Shown piece by piece: positions 1 through 8,950 of a DNA stretch of 64,000 bases (positions are counted from its first letter, which is position 1; each line of letters starts with the position of its first letter). Source of the DNA: Sphingomonas faeni (GTDB lineage Bacteria; Pseudomonadota; Alphaproteobacteria; Sphingomonadales; Sphingomonadaceae); contig NZ_JALPNF010000001.1 of the NCBI RefSeq assembly GCF_023195535.1, positions 248,001 to 312,000 of the forward strand, written 5' to 3'. The notes under the pieces were generated by a model. The model was not told the origin of the DNA. It saw nothing but the letters and a program-made list of their open reading frames with translations, and made no database searches. The position numbers and the translations under genes were made by a program.

Positions 1-1519
1 GCAACGTCACGCGCTCGACCACCCCATCGGCGAAGCGGTTGCGTCCCAAGGCGTCGATCGTCACCTCGCCCTGAGGCCAGCCCAGGAACAGCGCGTAGAG
101 TGCGCCCTTGTTGGTGGTGAAGCGCACGTCGCGCGGTGTGAACACGCCCGACGACTGCTCGTTCTGCATCCCGGCCTGCAGCTTGGTCGGGCCTTCGCCG
201 TAGATCCGCCATGGCCGGGAGCCGAAGATCGCCTCGTCGTTGACCGCGATCCAGCGGCTCATGCCGTCGAGGATCTTTTCCTCCTCGCCGTCGATCGAAC
301 CGTCGCCGGGCTGCGGTATCGAGAGCAGCAGATTGCCGTTCTTCGACACGACGTCGGCGAGCCGCTGGATGACCTGCTCGGCGGTCTTGTAGCTTTTGTC
401 GTTGAGCCTGGCGACGTTGTAGAACCAGTCGCCGATGCAGGTGTCGGTCTGCCACGGCTCGTCCCACAGATGGTCGGTGAAGCCGCGCTCGACGTCCTGC
501 ACCAGCCCGAACCGCGCATAGGGCTTCAACTGCTTGGCGGTCAGCACGACGTCGATCTTGCCGTGCCACGCGATCGAGCGGTTGTAGTAATCCGCCGCTG
601 CCTGGAGCCCGATCGGCCCGAACGGCAGTTCGTAATCGTCGAAATAGCAGAAGTCGGGCTTGTACTTGTCGATCAGGTCGGTCTGCCGCAGCAGCCATTT
701 CGCGGCGTAGCCCGGATCGTTCGGCGGGGGCGTCTCGATCCACTGGCCATTGTTCGCGTCGTGCCATGCGTTCATCGCCGCGATCGTATCGATGCCGTTC
801 GGCAGGACCGCGTGTGCACCGGTGTAGAGCTGTTGCGGATCGAGGCCGTCCCACCATGTGCCGTGGCCATCGGCGGTGCGCAGTTTGAATGCGTCGTATC
901 GCTGGCCCTTCAGCGGCCCGGTCGGGTCATAGCCATAGGCGGTCTGATACCAGTGCCAGCTATGCGCGGCGTGGTTCGAGACGCCGAACTTCAGCCCCGC
1001 CTTGCGAGCCGCCTTTTCCCAGGTGCCGACGACATCGCGTTTCGGCCCGACGCGGAGCGAGTTCCACGCGTGATAGCGGCTGTCGTAGCAGTCGAGATTG
1101 TCGTGATGATTGGCAAGCGAGACGAAATATTTCGCCCCGGCCTTGACATAGCGGGCGATCAGCGCGTCGGGATCCCAGCGCTCCGCGGTCCAGCGGTTCA
1201 TCACCTCCATCATCCCGGTCTTGGTCGGATGGCCATAGGTCTTGAGGTGATGTTCGTACGCCGGATGACCCTGCATATACATGAAGCGGCCGTACCAGTC
1301 GCCTTGCTCGGGCACCGACTGCGGGCCCCAGTGCGACCACAGGCCGAGCTTCGCATCACGAAACCACTCGGGGTAGCGATAGTGATCGACCAGCGATTGC
1401 CAGGTCGGTTGCACCGGACCACGCGCCAACCCCATCGGGCTCTGCGCGAGCGCGTGCGTCGCGGGACCGAGCGCGGCGATTCCGGCGAGAACCGAACGGC
1501 GGCTGAGATCGATACTCAC
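1..1519 (-). CDS. GH29 alpha-L-fucosidase, exported (3' end cut by window edge)
   Basis: Partial gene; the C-terminus lies beyond base 1. The product should remove terminal alpha-L-fucose from oligosaccharides in the periplasm. The start is GTG at 1519-1517, inside a GTGA overlap with the stop of the SGNH esterase. The N-terminus carries a twin-arginine signal (SRRSVLAG, then a small-residue stretch ending in ALAQ). GH29 landmarks are WFRDAKLGLWSHWGPQ near the N-terminus, HHDN, and CYFDDYELPFG near residue 293, where the nucleophile Asp is expected. KNGNLLLSIPQPGDG and the acid/base region follow. It is the last visible gene of the leftward glycosidase operon and a paralogue of the GH29 gene at 7002-8561. 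Family is certain; substrate linkage is inferred. Confidence 0.9.
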   Translation of the reverse strand, partial: MSIDLSRRSVLAGIAALGPATHALAQSPMGLARGPVQPTWQSLVDHYRYPEWFRDAKLGLWSHWGPQSVPEQGDWYGRFMYMQGHPAYEHHLKTYGHPTKTGMMEVMNRWTAERWDPDALIARYVKAGAKYFVSLANHHDNLDCYDSRYHAWNSLRVGPKRDVVGTWEKAARKAGLKFGVSNHAAHSWHWYQTAYGYDPTGPLKGQRYDAFKLRTADGHGTWWDGLDPQQLYTGAHAVLPNGIDTIAAMNAWHDANNGQWIETPPPNDPGYAAKWLLRQTDLIDKYKPDFCYFDDYELPFGPIGLQAAADYYNRSIAWHGKIDVVLTAKQLKPYARFGLVQDVERGFTDHLWDEPWQTDTCIGDWFYNVARLNDKSYKTAEQVIQRLADVVSKNGNLLLSIPQPGDGSIDGEEEKILDGMSRWIAVNDEAIFGSRPWRIYGEGPTKLQAGMQNEQSSGVFTPRDVRFTTNKGALYALFLGWPQGEVTIDALGRNRFADGVVERVTL

Positions 1520-2316
1520 TTGGTTGCGACGGTCCGACGAATCGCGGCGAGGGCGAGCGGTCGCATCACCGCATAGCCGGCGGGGGTCGGGTGGACGCCG
1601 TCGCTTGCCAGACCCGGCTTCATCGCGCCCTCGGGCGTCGCTAGCGCGGTATAATAATCGACATAGGTGAAGCCGTTCTTCGCTGCATAGGCCTTCAACC
1701 AGCTATTGAGCGCGCGGATCTGCGGTACGGGCTGCTTGTCCTTGCTCCACGGGAAGGCGGCAGCGGGCGGGGTCGAGGCGAGGATGACCTTGATGCCGTT
1801 CGCGCGCGCCAGGTCGGCCATGCTCGCGATGTTGCCCTGGACGATCTCCATCGTCGAGGCGCCGGTGTTGCCGGCGATGTCGTTGGTGCCCGCCATGATA
1901 TGGACCGCGCGCGGTTTCAGCGCGACCACGTCCTCGCGGAAGCGCACCAGCATCTGCGGCGTGGTCTGTCCGCTGATCCCGCGATCGACTAGTCCGCCGG
2001 TGAACAGCCCGGCATCCGCACCGATCCAGTTGTCGGTGATCGAATCGCCCATGAAGACCACGCGGACCGGCGTGTTGGAAGCCTTCAGCTGTTCGTTCTG
2101 CGCGCGGTACCGGCACAATTGGCCAAAGTCGCGCGTGAGCGAATGCAGCTTCCACGCCTCCCATCCGGCGCCATCGGTCGGCGACGGATGCGCAGGGCAG
2201 GGCGCCGCGACGATCCCGACCGGATCGCCGGCATAGGGATCGCCCGGGACATTGGTCTGCGCGGCCACCGGTAAGGCGACCAACGTCAGTGCGGCGATGG
2301 AGACTGCGCGGATCAC
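1516..2316 (-). CDS. SGNH/GDSL-family esterase, secreted
   Basis: A 266-aa serine esterase with a cleavable signal peptide (MIRAVSIAALTLVALPVAAQ). The four SGNH blocks are in order: GDSIT with the nucleophile Ser, a Gly in GISGQTT, GTNDIAGN with the oxyanion Asn, and DGVHPT with the Asp/His pair. Members of this family remove acetyl or other acyl groups from sugars and lipids. The GTG start lies in a GTGA overlap with the GH31 stop, and its own stop overlaps the GH29 start. This three-gene coupling suggests it de-esterifies the same polysaccharide; acetylated galactose of xyloglucan is one plausible target. It could also act on an unrelated ester. Confidence 0.85.
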   Translation of the reverse strand: MIRAVSIAALTLVALPVAAQTNVPGDPYAGDPVGIVAAPCPAHPSPTDGAGWEAWKLHSLTRDFGQLCRYRAQNEQLKASNTPVRVVFMGDSITDNWIGADAGLFTGGLVDRGISGQTTPQMLVRFREDVVALKPRAVHIMAGTNDIAGNTGASTMEIVQGNIASMADLARANGIKVILASTPPAAAFPWSKDKQPVPQIRALNSWLKAYAAKNGFTYVDYYTALATPEGAMKPGLASDGVHPTPAGYAVMRPLALAAIRRTVATK

Positions 2317-4712
2317 TTTGAAGAGACGATCTGAATCAGCGATGCGGCGTCCTGCCCGGTCGGCAGCTTGCCCGATGCGGTCAGGCGCCGGGTCTTGTCG
2401 TCCCAGCGCAGCACCGCCTTGCGCCCGCCCTTGGTCCGATAGTCGTTGGTCACGCCGTCATCGTCGTACAGCGCGAAGCTTGCGTCGGCGCCGGGATAGA
2501 CCCGGATGCTCTCAAGCGCCTGCGCGGTCGCCGTGCTCGGCACCTGGACGCCCATCGGGATGATCGACCCGGCGCGCACGAACAGCGGGATCTTGTCGAT
2601 TGGCGCATTCGCGGTGACGGTCTGGCCGCCGGTGAAGCGCTGGTTGGTCCAGTAGTCATACCAGTCGGCACCCGTCGGGAGATAGACCTGGCGGTTGGTC
2701 TTGCCCTGTTCGGTGACCGGGGCGACCAGGAAGGCGGGGCCGAACATGTATTCGTCGCCCATGTCGGCGACGTTGGTATCGTTCGGGAAGTCCATGAACA
2801 ACGCGCGCATCATCGGCGCATTGCTCTCATAGGTGTGACGGCCGAGCGAGTAGATGTACGGCATCAGCGAATAGCGCAGCTTCAGAAAGTTCGCGAGAAC
2901 CGGCTCGGCCGCGGTGCCATATTCCCAGAGCGCGGTGGCGGGGCGCTGACCGTGGATGCGCAAGGTCGGCGTGAACACGCTGTACCCGAACCAGCGCGTA
3001 AACAGCTCGGGATAATCCGCGTAATCGGGCGCCATCGCGGTCGCGCCCGCCGGATCGAGCAGCACCGGACGCGTCGCCTTTGGCCCGTTCGGCCATTGCC
3101 AGCCGCCGATGTCACTGCCCCAATAGGCCATGCCGCTTGCGGTGAAGCCGAGCCCGGCCGGCACCTGCCGTTGCAGCGCCTCCCAGGTCGACTTGATGTC
3201 CGACGACCAGAACAGCCCGCCGTTGCGCTGGGCGCCCAGATAGGCGGCGCGTGACAGGATCAGGTTGCGCATGGTGGGACGATCCTTCGCCGACCCGTCC
3301 GCGACGCTCATCGTGTGGAGCAGCGGGAACACGTTGCGATAGCGGTCACCCGAGCCGATCGAAAAGAAGTTGCCGTCGGGCACCAGATCGGGCTCGGTCT
3401 CGTCGAGCCAGAACCAGTCGAAGCCCTCGCTGGCGATGTTGTCGCGGATCCGCTCCCAGAACCACTGGCGCGCATCCGGGTTGGTGCTGTCGAGCAACGC
3501 GCCCGCGCGATCGGATCGGATCGGCAGGCCGTCGACGGCGTTGCCGTCCTTGTCCTTCATCAGCCAGCCCTTGCTCGACAGCAGGTCGAAATACCGCGAT
3601 TCCTTTTCGAAGCGCGGCCAGACGCTGATGATCGAACGCATCCCCATCGAATTCAGCTTGTCGTTCATGCCCTTGGGATCGGGGAAATACTTCCGGTCGA
3701 TGTCGAGCTGACCCATACGCGACCAGTAGAACCAGTCGAGCACCATGATATCGAGCGGCAGACCCCGGCTGCGATACCCCTCGGCGATACCGAGCAATTC
3801 CTTGTCGGTCTCGTACCGCGCCTTGCTCTGAATGAGGCCGAACGCGGCCTTGGGCGGCAGCGGGGTGGTGCCGGTCAGCGTCGCGTAGCCGGCATAGATC
3901 TCGTCCGTGGTGGCGCCGGTGATCACGAAGAACGACACGCGCTCGCCGACCTCCGACTGCCAATGCGTCGAACTGTGCAGGCCGGGGGAAACGATCGTCG
4001 CAGACGGGTTGTCCCAGACGATGCCATAGCCCTTGTTGGTGACCATGAACGGTACGCAGACCGTCTCGCCCGCCGGCGCGTCGTAATTGTGGCGGCAGTC
4101 GATCGTGCGGCCGCGCAGGTCGAGCTTGCCCTCCTGGTTCTGGCCGAGCCCGTAATAATGCTCGTCTGCGGGCGAGGCGAAGCTCGCGCCGACGCGGAAC
4201 GTCTTCTCGCCGTTGACGGTATGCGGCGCCATTTCCCAGCCGGTCATCTGCGTCAGCATCGTGCCGTCCGCCTTGCGGATCGTCAGCGACACGGGTGGCA
4301 GCGACGGCGCGAAATAGCGCTCCATCTGCGTGGGCGCCTTGGGCCAGGGCTTCGCGTCGACCGAGAGCGATAGCGCGGCGGACGCGAAGACATCGGCACC
4401 CGCATCGTTACGGTGCGTCCAGCCGGCGGCATCGGGCTTGGCGCTGGGGCCGTCGCCCGGGGGCGCGTCGACCTGTCCGCGGTCGGTCGCGATCGTCACG
4501 CGGACGATGTTGTGCGCATAGGCCTCGACCGAGACGAGGCTGCCGTTGCGATCGACCGTCGCGATCGGTGCGGCGATTGCAGCGCTGCCGAGCGTCGCCA
4601 GCGAGACCCCGATGGTCAGCCGCGCGACGAGCCGCGATGACCAGCCTAGCCGCGACGCGGCGCGGGGCTGGTCGGGCGACTGCGCGATGATCTTGGCTGG
4701 GAAAATGTACAT
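2313..4712 (-). CDS. GH31 alpha-xylosidase / alpha-glucosidase family enzyme, exported
   Basis: About 799 aa. GH31 enzymes remove alpha-linked xylose or glucose from non-reducing ends. I place the start at ATG 4712 because GAGAGG lies just upstream and a signal peptide follows (hydrophobic run ending SAAIAAP); the frame stays open to 4808. Visible domains are an N-terminal beta-sandwich, a catalytic barrel with FDWFWLDETEPD near residue 435 (nucleophile Asp), WSSD near 502 (expected acid/base), and a C-terminal DUF5110-like part (ALYDDDGVTNDY). WxDxxEP resembles alpha-xylosidases more than plain maltases. A LacI-type palindrome and a motif shared with the second GH29 gene lie upstream. Alpha-xylosidase is favoured by the neighbours, but alpha-glucosidase is not excluded. 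Confidence 0.88.
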   Translation of the reverse strand: MYIFPAKIIAQSPDQPRAASRLGWSSRLVARLTIGVSLATLGSAAIAAPIATVDRNGSLVSVEAYAHNIVRVTIATDRGQVDAPPGDGPSAKPDAAGWTHRNDAGADVFASAALSLSVDAKPWPKAPTQMERYFAPSLPPVSLTIRKADGTMLTQMTGWEMAPHTVNGEKTFRVGASFASPADEHYYGLGQNQEGKLDLRGRTIDCRHNYDAPAGETVCVPFMVTNKGYGIVWDNPSATIVSPGLHSSTHWQSEVGERVSFFVITGATTDEIYAGYATLTGTTPLPPKAAFGLIQSKARYETDKELLGIAEGYRSRGLPLDIMVLDWFYWSRMGQLDIDRKYFPDPKGMNDKLNSMGMRSIISVWPRFEKESRYFDLLSSKGWLMKDKDGNAVDGLPIRSDRAGALLDSTNPDARQWFWERIRDNIASEGFDWFWLDETEPDLVPDGNFFSIGSGDRYRNVFPLLHTMSVADGSAKDRPTMRNLILSRAAYLGAQRNGGLFWSSDIKSTWEALQRQVPAGLGFTASGMAYWGSDIGGWQWPNGPKATRPVLLDPAGATAMAPDYADYPELFTRWFGYSVFTPTLRIHGQRPATALWEYGTAAEPVLANFLKLRYSLMPYIYSLGRHTYESNAPMMRALFMDFPNDTNVADMGDEYMFGPAFLVAPVTEQGKTNRQVYLPTGADWYDYWTNQRFTGGQTVTANAPIDKIPLFVRAGSIIPMGVQVPSTATAQALESIRVYPGADASFALYDDDGVTNDYRTKGGRKAVLRWDDKTRRLTASGKLPTGQDAASLIQIVSSK

Positions 4713-4743
4713 CGAAATCCTCTCAACGGGACTATGCCCTAAC

Positions 4744-4755
4744 GGTAGCGCTATC
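4744..4755. promoter_or_regulatory. Candidate LacI-family operator upstream of GH31
   Basis: GGTAGCGCTATC contains the 8-bp palindrome TAGCGCTA with a central CG, the usual core of LacI-family operators. It sits about 32-43 bp before the GH31 start and downstream of the shared promoter-like motif, a position suited to repression. From memory, the Caulobacter xylose-repressor site has a similar core. No regulator gene is visible in the window. Confidence 0.4.
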
Positions 4756-4771
4756 TTGGTCTTAGCCGCGA

Positions 4772-4795
4772 TTTTGTCGTATAATTGCAGATACG
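4772..4795 (-). promoter_or_regulatory. Shared promoter-like motif, copy 1 (GH31)
   Basis: On the minus strand this reads CGTATC followed by TGCAATTATACGACAAAA. A closely related string lies in the same orientation upstream of the second GH29 gene (8641-8668). The A/T-rich core in otherwise GC-rich DNA, 60-80 bp before the start codon, suggests a common promoter or activator site for the leftward glycosidase genes. Confidence 0.35.
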
Positions 4796-4865
4796 GCGTG
4801 CGGATCAACCGTATTTCACGCCGAAGCAGAATGAAGTTCAGGGATTTGAACGCTGGCGGTCGTCG

Positions 4866-6941
4866 TCACCGAAGCAGCGCCACGCCATAAGGCGGAAGGT
4901 CGAGCCGGTCGGTATAGGCTTTGCCGGTCGGCGTGTCGTGCTGCTCGCCTGCCAGGGTGACGCGGGCTGGCGCAGCGTTCGTGTTGACGTACAGCGTACG
5001 CCCGTCGACGACGCGCGCGACCACCCCCGCTGGGGTGACGGGGCCGCGCTCGATCCCGAGTTCGGCGTAGAGCGACCGTACCAGCGGATCGAGAAAAGCT
5101 GCTTGCGCGGCGGTCGCGAGGTAGATCGCGCAGCCCTTGCCGAAGCGGTTGACGGTGATCGCCGGGCTTGGCTTGGGCGTGTTGGTGAACATCGCCAGCG
5201 GTTTGGCCGTGCTCGGTTCGAGCACTTCGTAATAGGGATCGCTACCAGTCTGCTCCTTGCCGTCGAACACGACCTTCAGCGGTTGCTCAGCGCGGTAGAA
5301 TTCGTTGGTCCGCACGCCGAACACGTCGGTCAGCCGGCCGGGCAGCGGCGTCTCGAACCATTTGCCGGTCTCGTCGACCTTGGCGGAATAGCCGGTCATG
5401 ATCACCGTCCCGCCGTTCGCGACGTAGCGCCGCACCGCCTCGGCGGTTTCCTTGTCCATCATGTACGCGCTGGGCAGGATCACGAGCTTGTAGCGGTCGA
5501 TCGCGTCGTGGCAGATGTCGATCACCGCGGTGTCGATATTGTCGGCGAACAGCGGTGCTAGCGCGGCCTTGGCCTGATCGGGGTAGTTGGTCTTGAAATA
5601 CTCTTGCATCGTATTCGGCCCGGGCGGGGGCGAGGTCAGCCAGTTGGTCTGGAACGAATAGGCGATCGCCACCTCGGGCTTGCGATAGCGCGGGAAGCCC
5701 ATCGACTTCAGCTTGGCGAACTCGCTGGCGATCTGGCCGAACTCGCCGATCTTCCACGACGGCCGGCCGTCATGGTCGACCAGCCCGAACAACCCCTGTT
5801 CCTCGCCGCCGCTATGCGAGTTGAAGGTCCAGGCGAGGAAGGTCTGCGCGTAATAGATCAGCCCGAAATAGGCCCACATCCGCGACCGGCCCGGCGTGCC
5901 GTAATAGCCGCCACCGCCGGCGGTGAACTCGTTCAGCCACATCGGCGTATCGTGCCCGGCGCGGTTGCGTGACACGTCGAGCGCCGCGCCTAATGGCTCA
6001 CCCGGATAGAAGCCCTGTCCGCCATAGGTCGAGACTTTTTCCCACGAGCGTAGGTAATCGAACCCCTTGGTCCAGGCATCGGGCCAGAAGTTCGACGCGA
6101 CGGGCAGGTTGGGCGCGTATTGCTTGCGGACCGCCTCGAGGTCGGTGAGCGCCTCGATCGTGTCGTCCGACCAGAAGCGCCGGAGGTCGAGATTGCGCTC
6201 GTTCGGCCCTGGGCCATTGCCATAGGGTAGGTCGACCTCGTCCCAGCTATTGATCCGACGCGACCAGCGCTGCGTCGCCCAGGCGGTGTTGAGCGCCGCG
6301 ATCGTCCCGTATTTCTTTTGCAGCCAGCCGACGAAGCGTTGCCGATCAGCCGGCGAATACGACATCTGGCCGTTGCCGATCTCGTTGGTGTAGCCGATCG
6401 CGATCACCGCGGGATTATGCGCGTAGCGCTTGAGCATCTGCTCGGCGAGCCGCCGGACCAGGCGGCGATAGTCGGGATCACTGATATTGTCCCAGTAGCG
6501 CGTCGCGGCATTGCGCCGGACGCCGTCCTGCGTGACGAGATCGACGCCGGGATATGTCTTGTGCAGCCATGTAGGGGCGGGCTGGCCTGGAATATCCAGG
6601 AGTACCTTGATCCCGGCGGCATGCATCTGGTCGAGGATCGCGTCGAACCATTCGAACGTGAAATGGCCTTCCTGCGGCTCGAACGAATCCCAGGACAGGT
6701 CGCCCATCCGGACCATGGTGAACCCGGCCTTCTTCATGATCGCGATGTCCTGGCGGATCTGCGCGGGCGACCGGTCGATCGGCTGATAGCAGGCGCCGAC
6801 GAACAGATCGCCGCTGCCCGGCCAGTCGGGATGCCCGGCGGCGCTCTGCGCCTGCGCTGGAACGATGCCGGCAAGCGGTACCGACAGCGTTGCCGCCGCG
6901 AGCATCGCAAAGCGCAGGGCGCGGATCAGGGGGTGTTTCAA
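4866..6941 (-). CDS. GH42 beta-galactosidase, exported
   Basis: About 691 aa from a TTG start at 6941. TTG is chosen because GGAGAGG lies 5 nt upstream and the protein then begins with a normal signal peptide (KHPLIRALRFAMLAAATL, cleavage after AQAQ). The frame continues upstream to a GTG at 6986, but that would bury the signal. GH42 features are CYQPIDRSP near the N-terminus, GYTNEIGNG near residue 185 (acid/base Glu), and WLNEFTAGGG near 337 (nucleophile Glu). A flavodoxin-like trimerisation domain follows (VVLPSAYMMDKETAEAVRRY region), then a small C-terminal beta domain. It should release beta-galactose from oligosaccharides in the periplasm. It lies between GH31 (153 bp downstream) and GH29 (60 bp upstream) on the same strand. 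Confidence 0.88.
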   Translation of the reverse strand: MKHPLIRALRFAMLAAATLSVPLAGIVPAQAQSAAGHPDWPGSGDLFVGACYQPIDRSPAQIRQDIAIMKKAGFTMVRMGDLSWDSFEPQEGHFTFEWFDAILDQMHAAGIKVLLDIPGQPAPTWLHKTYPGVDLVTQDGVRRNAATRYWDNISDPDYRRLVRRLAEQMLKRYAHNPAVIAIGYTNEIGNGQMSYSPADRQRFVGWLQKKYGTIAALNTAWATQRWSRRINSWDEVDLPYGNGPGPNERNLDLRRFWSDDTIEALTDLEAVRKQYAPNLPVASNFWPDAWTKGFDYLRSWEKVSTYGGQGFYPGEPLGAALDVSRNRAGHDTPMWLNEFTAGGGGYYGTPGRSRMWAYFGLIYYAQTFLAWTFNSHSGGEEQGLFGLVDHDGRPSWKIGEFGQIASEFAKLKSMGFPRYRKPEVAIAYSFQTNWLTSPPPGPNTMQEYFKTNYPDQAKAALAPLFADNIDTAVIDICHDAIDRYKLVILPSAYMMDKETAEAVRRYVANGGTVIMTGYSAKVDETGKWFETPLPGRLTDVFGVRTNEFYRAEQPLKVVFDGKEQTGSDPYYEVLEPSTAKPLAMFTNTPKPSPAITVNRFGKGCAIYLATAAQAAFLDPLVRSLYAELGIERGPVTPAGVVARVVDGRTLYVNTNAAPARVTLAGEQHDTPTGKAYTDRLDLPPYGVALLR

Positions 6942-6971
6942 ATAGCCTCTCCAAGCTCGTGTTCGGTCGTC

Positions 6972-6986
6972 GTGCACAGTGTGCAC
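6972..6986. promoter_or_regulatory. Tandem GTGCAC palindrome (possible operator)
   Basis: GTGCAC-AGT-GTGCAC lies in the 60-bp gap between the GH29 stop and the GH42 start, 31 bp before the GH42 TTG. Each half is a self-complementary hexamer. It could be an operator or part of a leader; chance is possible. Confidence 0.25.
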
Positions 6987-7001
6987 GCGCGGTATTTCCG
7001 G

Positions 7002-8561
7002 TCAGGCGAAATCGATCGCGAACGCGCTCGCGTGACGCGTCGGCAAGGTCGCAGGCAGGTCGATCACCAGCGCCTGCCCGGTCTGGCGAAACGCGATACC
7101 ACCGGGGCGGCCGAGCAGGCGCACCGCTCGCACGCGGCGTCGTTCGTGCGGGTTGGGCTGGGCCAGCGACGTGATTACGGTCTGCCCCCGAGGCGTGCCG
7201 AGCGTGATCGCGTACAGCGTCTCGCCCTTCGTCGTGAATCGGATGTCCTGCGGCGTATAACTCGTTTTTTCCGCAAACGCGCCGGCGACGGCGGTGGTCG
7301 GACCCTCGCCATAGATCTTCCACGGGCGCGTACCGTGGATCGCCTCGCCATTGGCGGCCATCCACGGCGCCAGATCGGTCAACAGCCGATCGGACTCCAC
7401 GGGCAGGCTGCCGTCGCCGTGCATTACGACGTTCAGCAGCAGGTTGCCGTTCTTGCTGACGACGTCGGCCAGCATCGCGACGACCTCGTCGGTGGTCTTG
7501 TACGTGTCGGTCCGGTTGAAGAACCAGTCGCCGTTCGATGTGTCGGTCTGCCAGGCGTGTGGATTTATACCCTTCAGGACGCCGCGCTCGACGTCCTGCA
7601 CCGCCCAGTCCGTGCTGAACGCGCCCGAGCCCGTATCCTTGCAGTTGTAGACGGCGTCCAGCTTCCCGGTGCGCGCCATGCTGCTGTTGAAGAAATGCGC
7701 GAGCAGCGAGCGTCCGACCTCGCCGAACGGCAGGCCGCCGTCCGAATAGAGCAGGTCGGGCTGGTAGCTGTCGATCAGGTCGCGGATCCGGTCGAACCAC
7801 ATCGCGTGATATGTCGGGTTGGTCGTGTACCAGCTCGCGGGCGTGTTGATGAACGGCTCGTCGCGGTTGGTGTGATAGAGATCGGCATAGCGCGGATCGG
7901 CGCCGTCATAGGCGACCCCGAGCTTGGGCCAGAACTGATCGTAGAGGTGGTTGGGATACCACCAGCTATAGCTTGCGCCGAGATGCTCGGACACGCCGAA
8001 GCGAAGCCCGCGCCGCGTGGCGGCCGCCTTCCATTCGCCGACGATGTCGCGCTTCGGGCCCATCGCCACCGCGTTCCAGCGGTGATGCTTCGACCGCCAC
8101 AGGTCGAAGTTGTCGTGATGCACGCCCATCGAGACGAGGTAGCGCGCGCCGGCGGCGGCATAGCGCGCGGCGAGTGCGTCGGGATCGAACTTCTCCGCGC
8201 GCCACAGGGGGATGATGTCCTTGTAGCCCACCTTGGAGGGGTGGCCGTAGGTCTTGACGTGGTGGTCGTAATGCGGATGACCGGGGACGTACATGAAGCG
8301 TGCGTACCAGTCGCCCTGGCTCGGCACCGCCTGTGGTCCCCAATGAGCCCAGATCCCGAACTTGGCGTCGCGAAACCAGTCGGGTGCGCGATAGCCGGCG
8401 AGCGACTGTGCGGAGGAATCGAACCGGCCGGGCGTTATGGCGCGGCTGGCAAGCGGCGACGGTTTCGTCGCCGCTGCCGATGCGGCGGCACGCGACAGCC
8501 CGCTCAGACCCAACGTCGCTGCCAGCGGTGCTCCCAGTATCTCGCGTTTGCTGAACGTCAT
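7002..8561 (-). CDS. GH29 alpha-L-fucosidase, exported (second copy)
   Basis: About 519 aa, complete. The ATG at 8561 has GGGGAGAAG 4 nt upstream; five further codons are open before it. The N-terminus resembles a Tat signal with Lys-Arg in place of Arg-Arg (SKREILGAPLAATLG). GH29 motifs are APDWFRDAKFGIWAHWGPQ, HHDNFDLW and LLYSDGGLPFG near residue 271, carrying the nucleophile Asp. SKNGNLLLNVVMHGDGSL follows. It is a divergent paralogue of the fucosidase at the left edge, suggesting two fucosyl linkages or two oligosaccharide contexts. It is the first leftward gene and starts from the divergent control region shared with the TonB-dependent receptor. Confidence 0.9.
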   Translation of the reverse strand: MTFSKREILGAPLAATLGLSGLSRAAASAAATKPSPLASRAITPGRFDSSAQSLAGYRAPDWFRDAKFGIWAHWGPQAVPSQGDWYARFMYVPGHPHYDHHVKTYGHPSKVGYKDIIPLWRAEKFDPDALAARYAAAGARYLVSMGVHHDNFDLWRSKHHRWNAVAMGPKRDIVGEWKAAATRRGLRFGVSEHLGASYSWWYPNHLYDQFWPKLGVAYDGADPRYADLYHTNRDEPFINTPASWYTTNPTYHAMWFDRIRDLIDSYQPDLLYSDGGLPFGEVGRSLLAHFFNSSMARTGKLDAVYNCKDTGSGAFSTDWAVQDVERGVLKGINPHAWQTDTSNGDWFFNRTDTYKTTDEVVAMLADVVSKNGNLLLNVVMHGDGSLPVESDRLLTDLAPWMAANGEAIHGTRPWKIYGEGPTTAVAGAFAEKTSYTPQDIRFTTKGETLYAITLGTPRGQTVITSLAQPNPHERRRVRAVRLLGRPGGIAFRQTGQALVIDLPATLPTRHASAFAIDFA

Positions 8562-8640
8562 TACGCTTCTCCCCACACGCGGTTTCGACAGTCCGGAAAG
8601 AGCGTCGATGGAATTACGCCATTGTTACGAAGGTCGGCGT

Positions 8641-8668
8641 TTAAGTCCTACAATTACAGTTTGATACG
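8641..8668 (-). promoter_or_regulatory. Shared promoter-like motif, copy 2 (GH29)
   Basis: On the minus strand this reads CGTATC, three A/C bases, then CTGTAATTGTAGGACTTAA. It matches copy 1 at 4772-4795 at 14 of 19 core positions, plus the CGTATC element. It lies about 80-105 bp before the GH29 start in the divergent region 8562-8950, which otherwise contains only the candidate receptor promoter. Confidence 0.35.
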
Positions 8669-8803
8669 CTACCTTGCGGGAAGCCTACACCAGCATCGCA
8701 CGTCGAATTAGGACCGATCTGGTCAGATATTGCCGTGATTTGGTGAACCCACCCCGAGTATCGTCATTCCATGTGCGACATTTTTGCCATCATACCGGAT
8801 GAA

Positions 8804-8833
8804 TTGTCCGCGTAAATCGAATTAACATATAAA
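8804..8833 (+). promoter_or_regulatory. Candidate sigma-70-like promoter for the TonB-dependent receptor
   Basis: TTGTCC at 8804-8809 and TATAAA at 8828-8833 are separated by 18 bp in an unusually AT-rich stretch of the 389-bp divergent region. This would give a leader of about 110 nt before the receptor start. No experimental or comparative support is available here. Confidence 0.35.
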
Positions 8834-8950
8834 TAATCTAAATCATTCGCTAGGCGCCGCTGACGATACGGTGGCGGCGTGGCCGCGCACGATATCCAAG
8901 AGTGAACCGCAGGCGGTCCGTGAGGATCAGACCCGCTGGAGGAGAGTGTG

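Noticed and set aside
470..1576. 368-codon plus-strand frame opposite the left-edge GH29
   Set aside because: Antisense shadow; the GH29 frame carries all the family motifs.
6318..8711. 797-codon plus-strand frame opposite GH42 and GH29
   Set aside because: No recognisable domain; it runs antisense to two genes with intact catalytic motifs.
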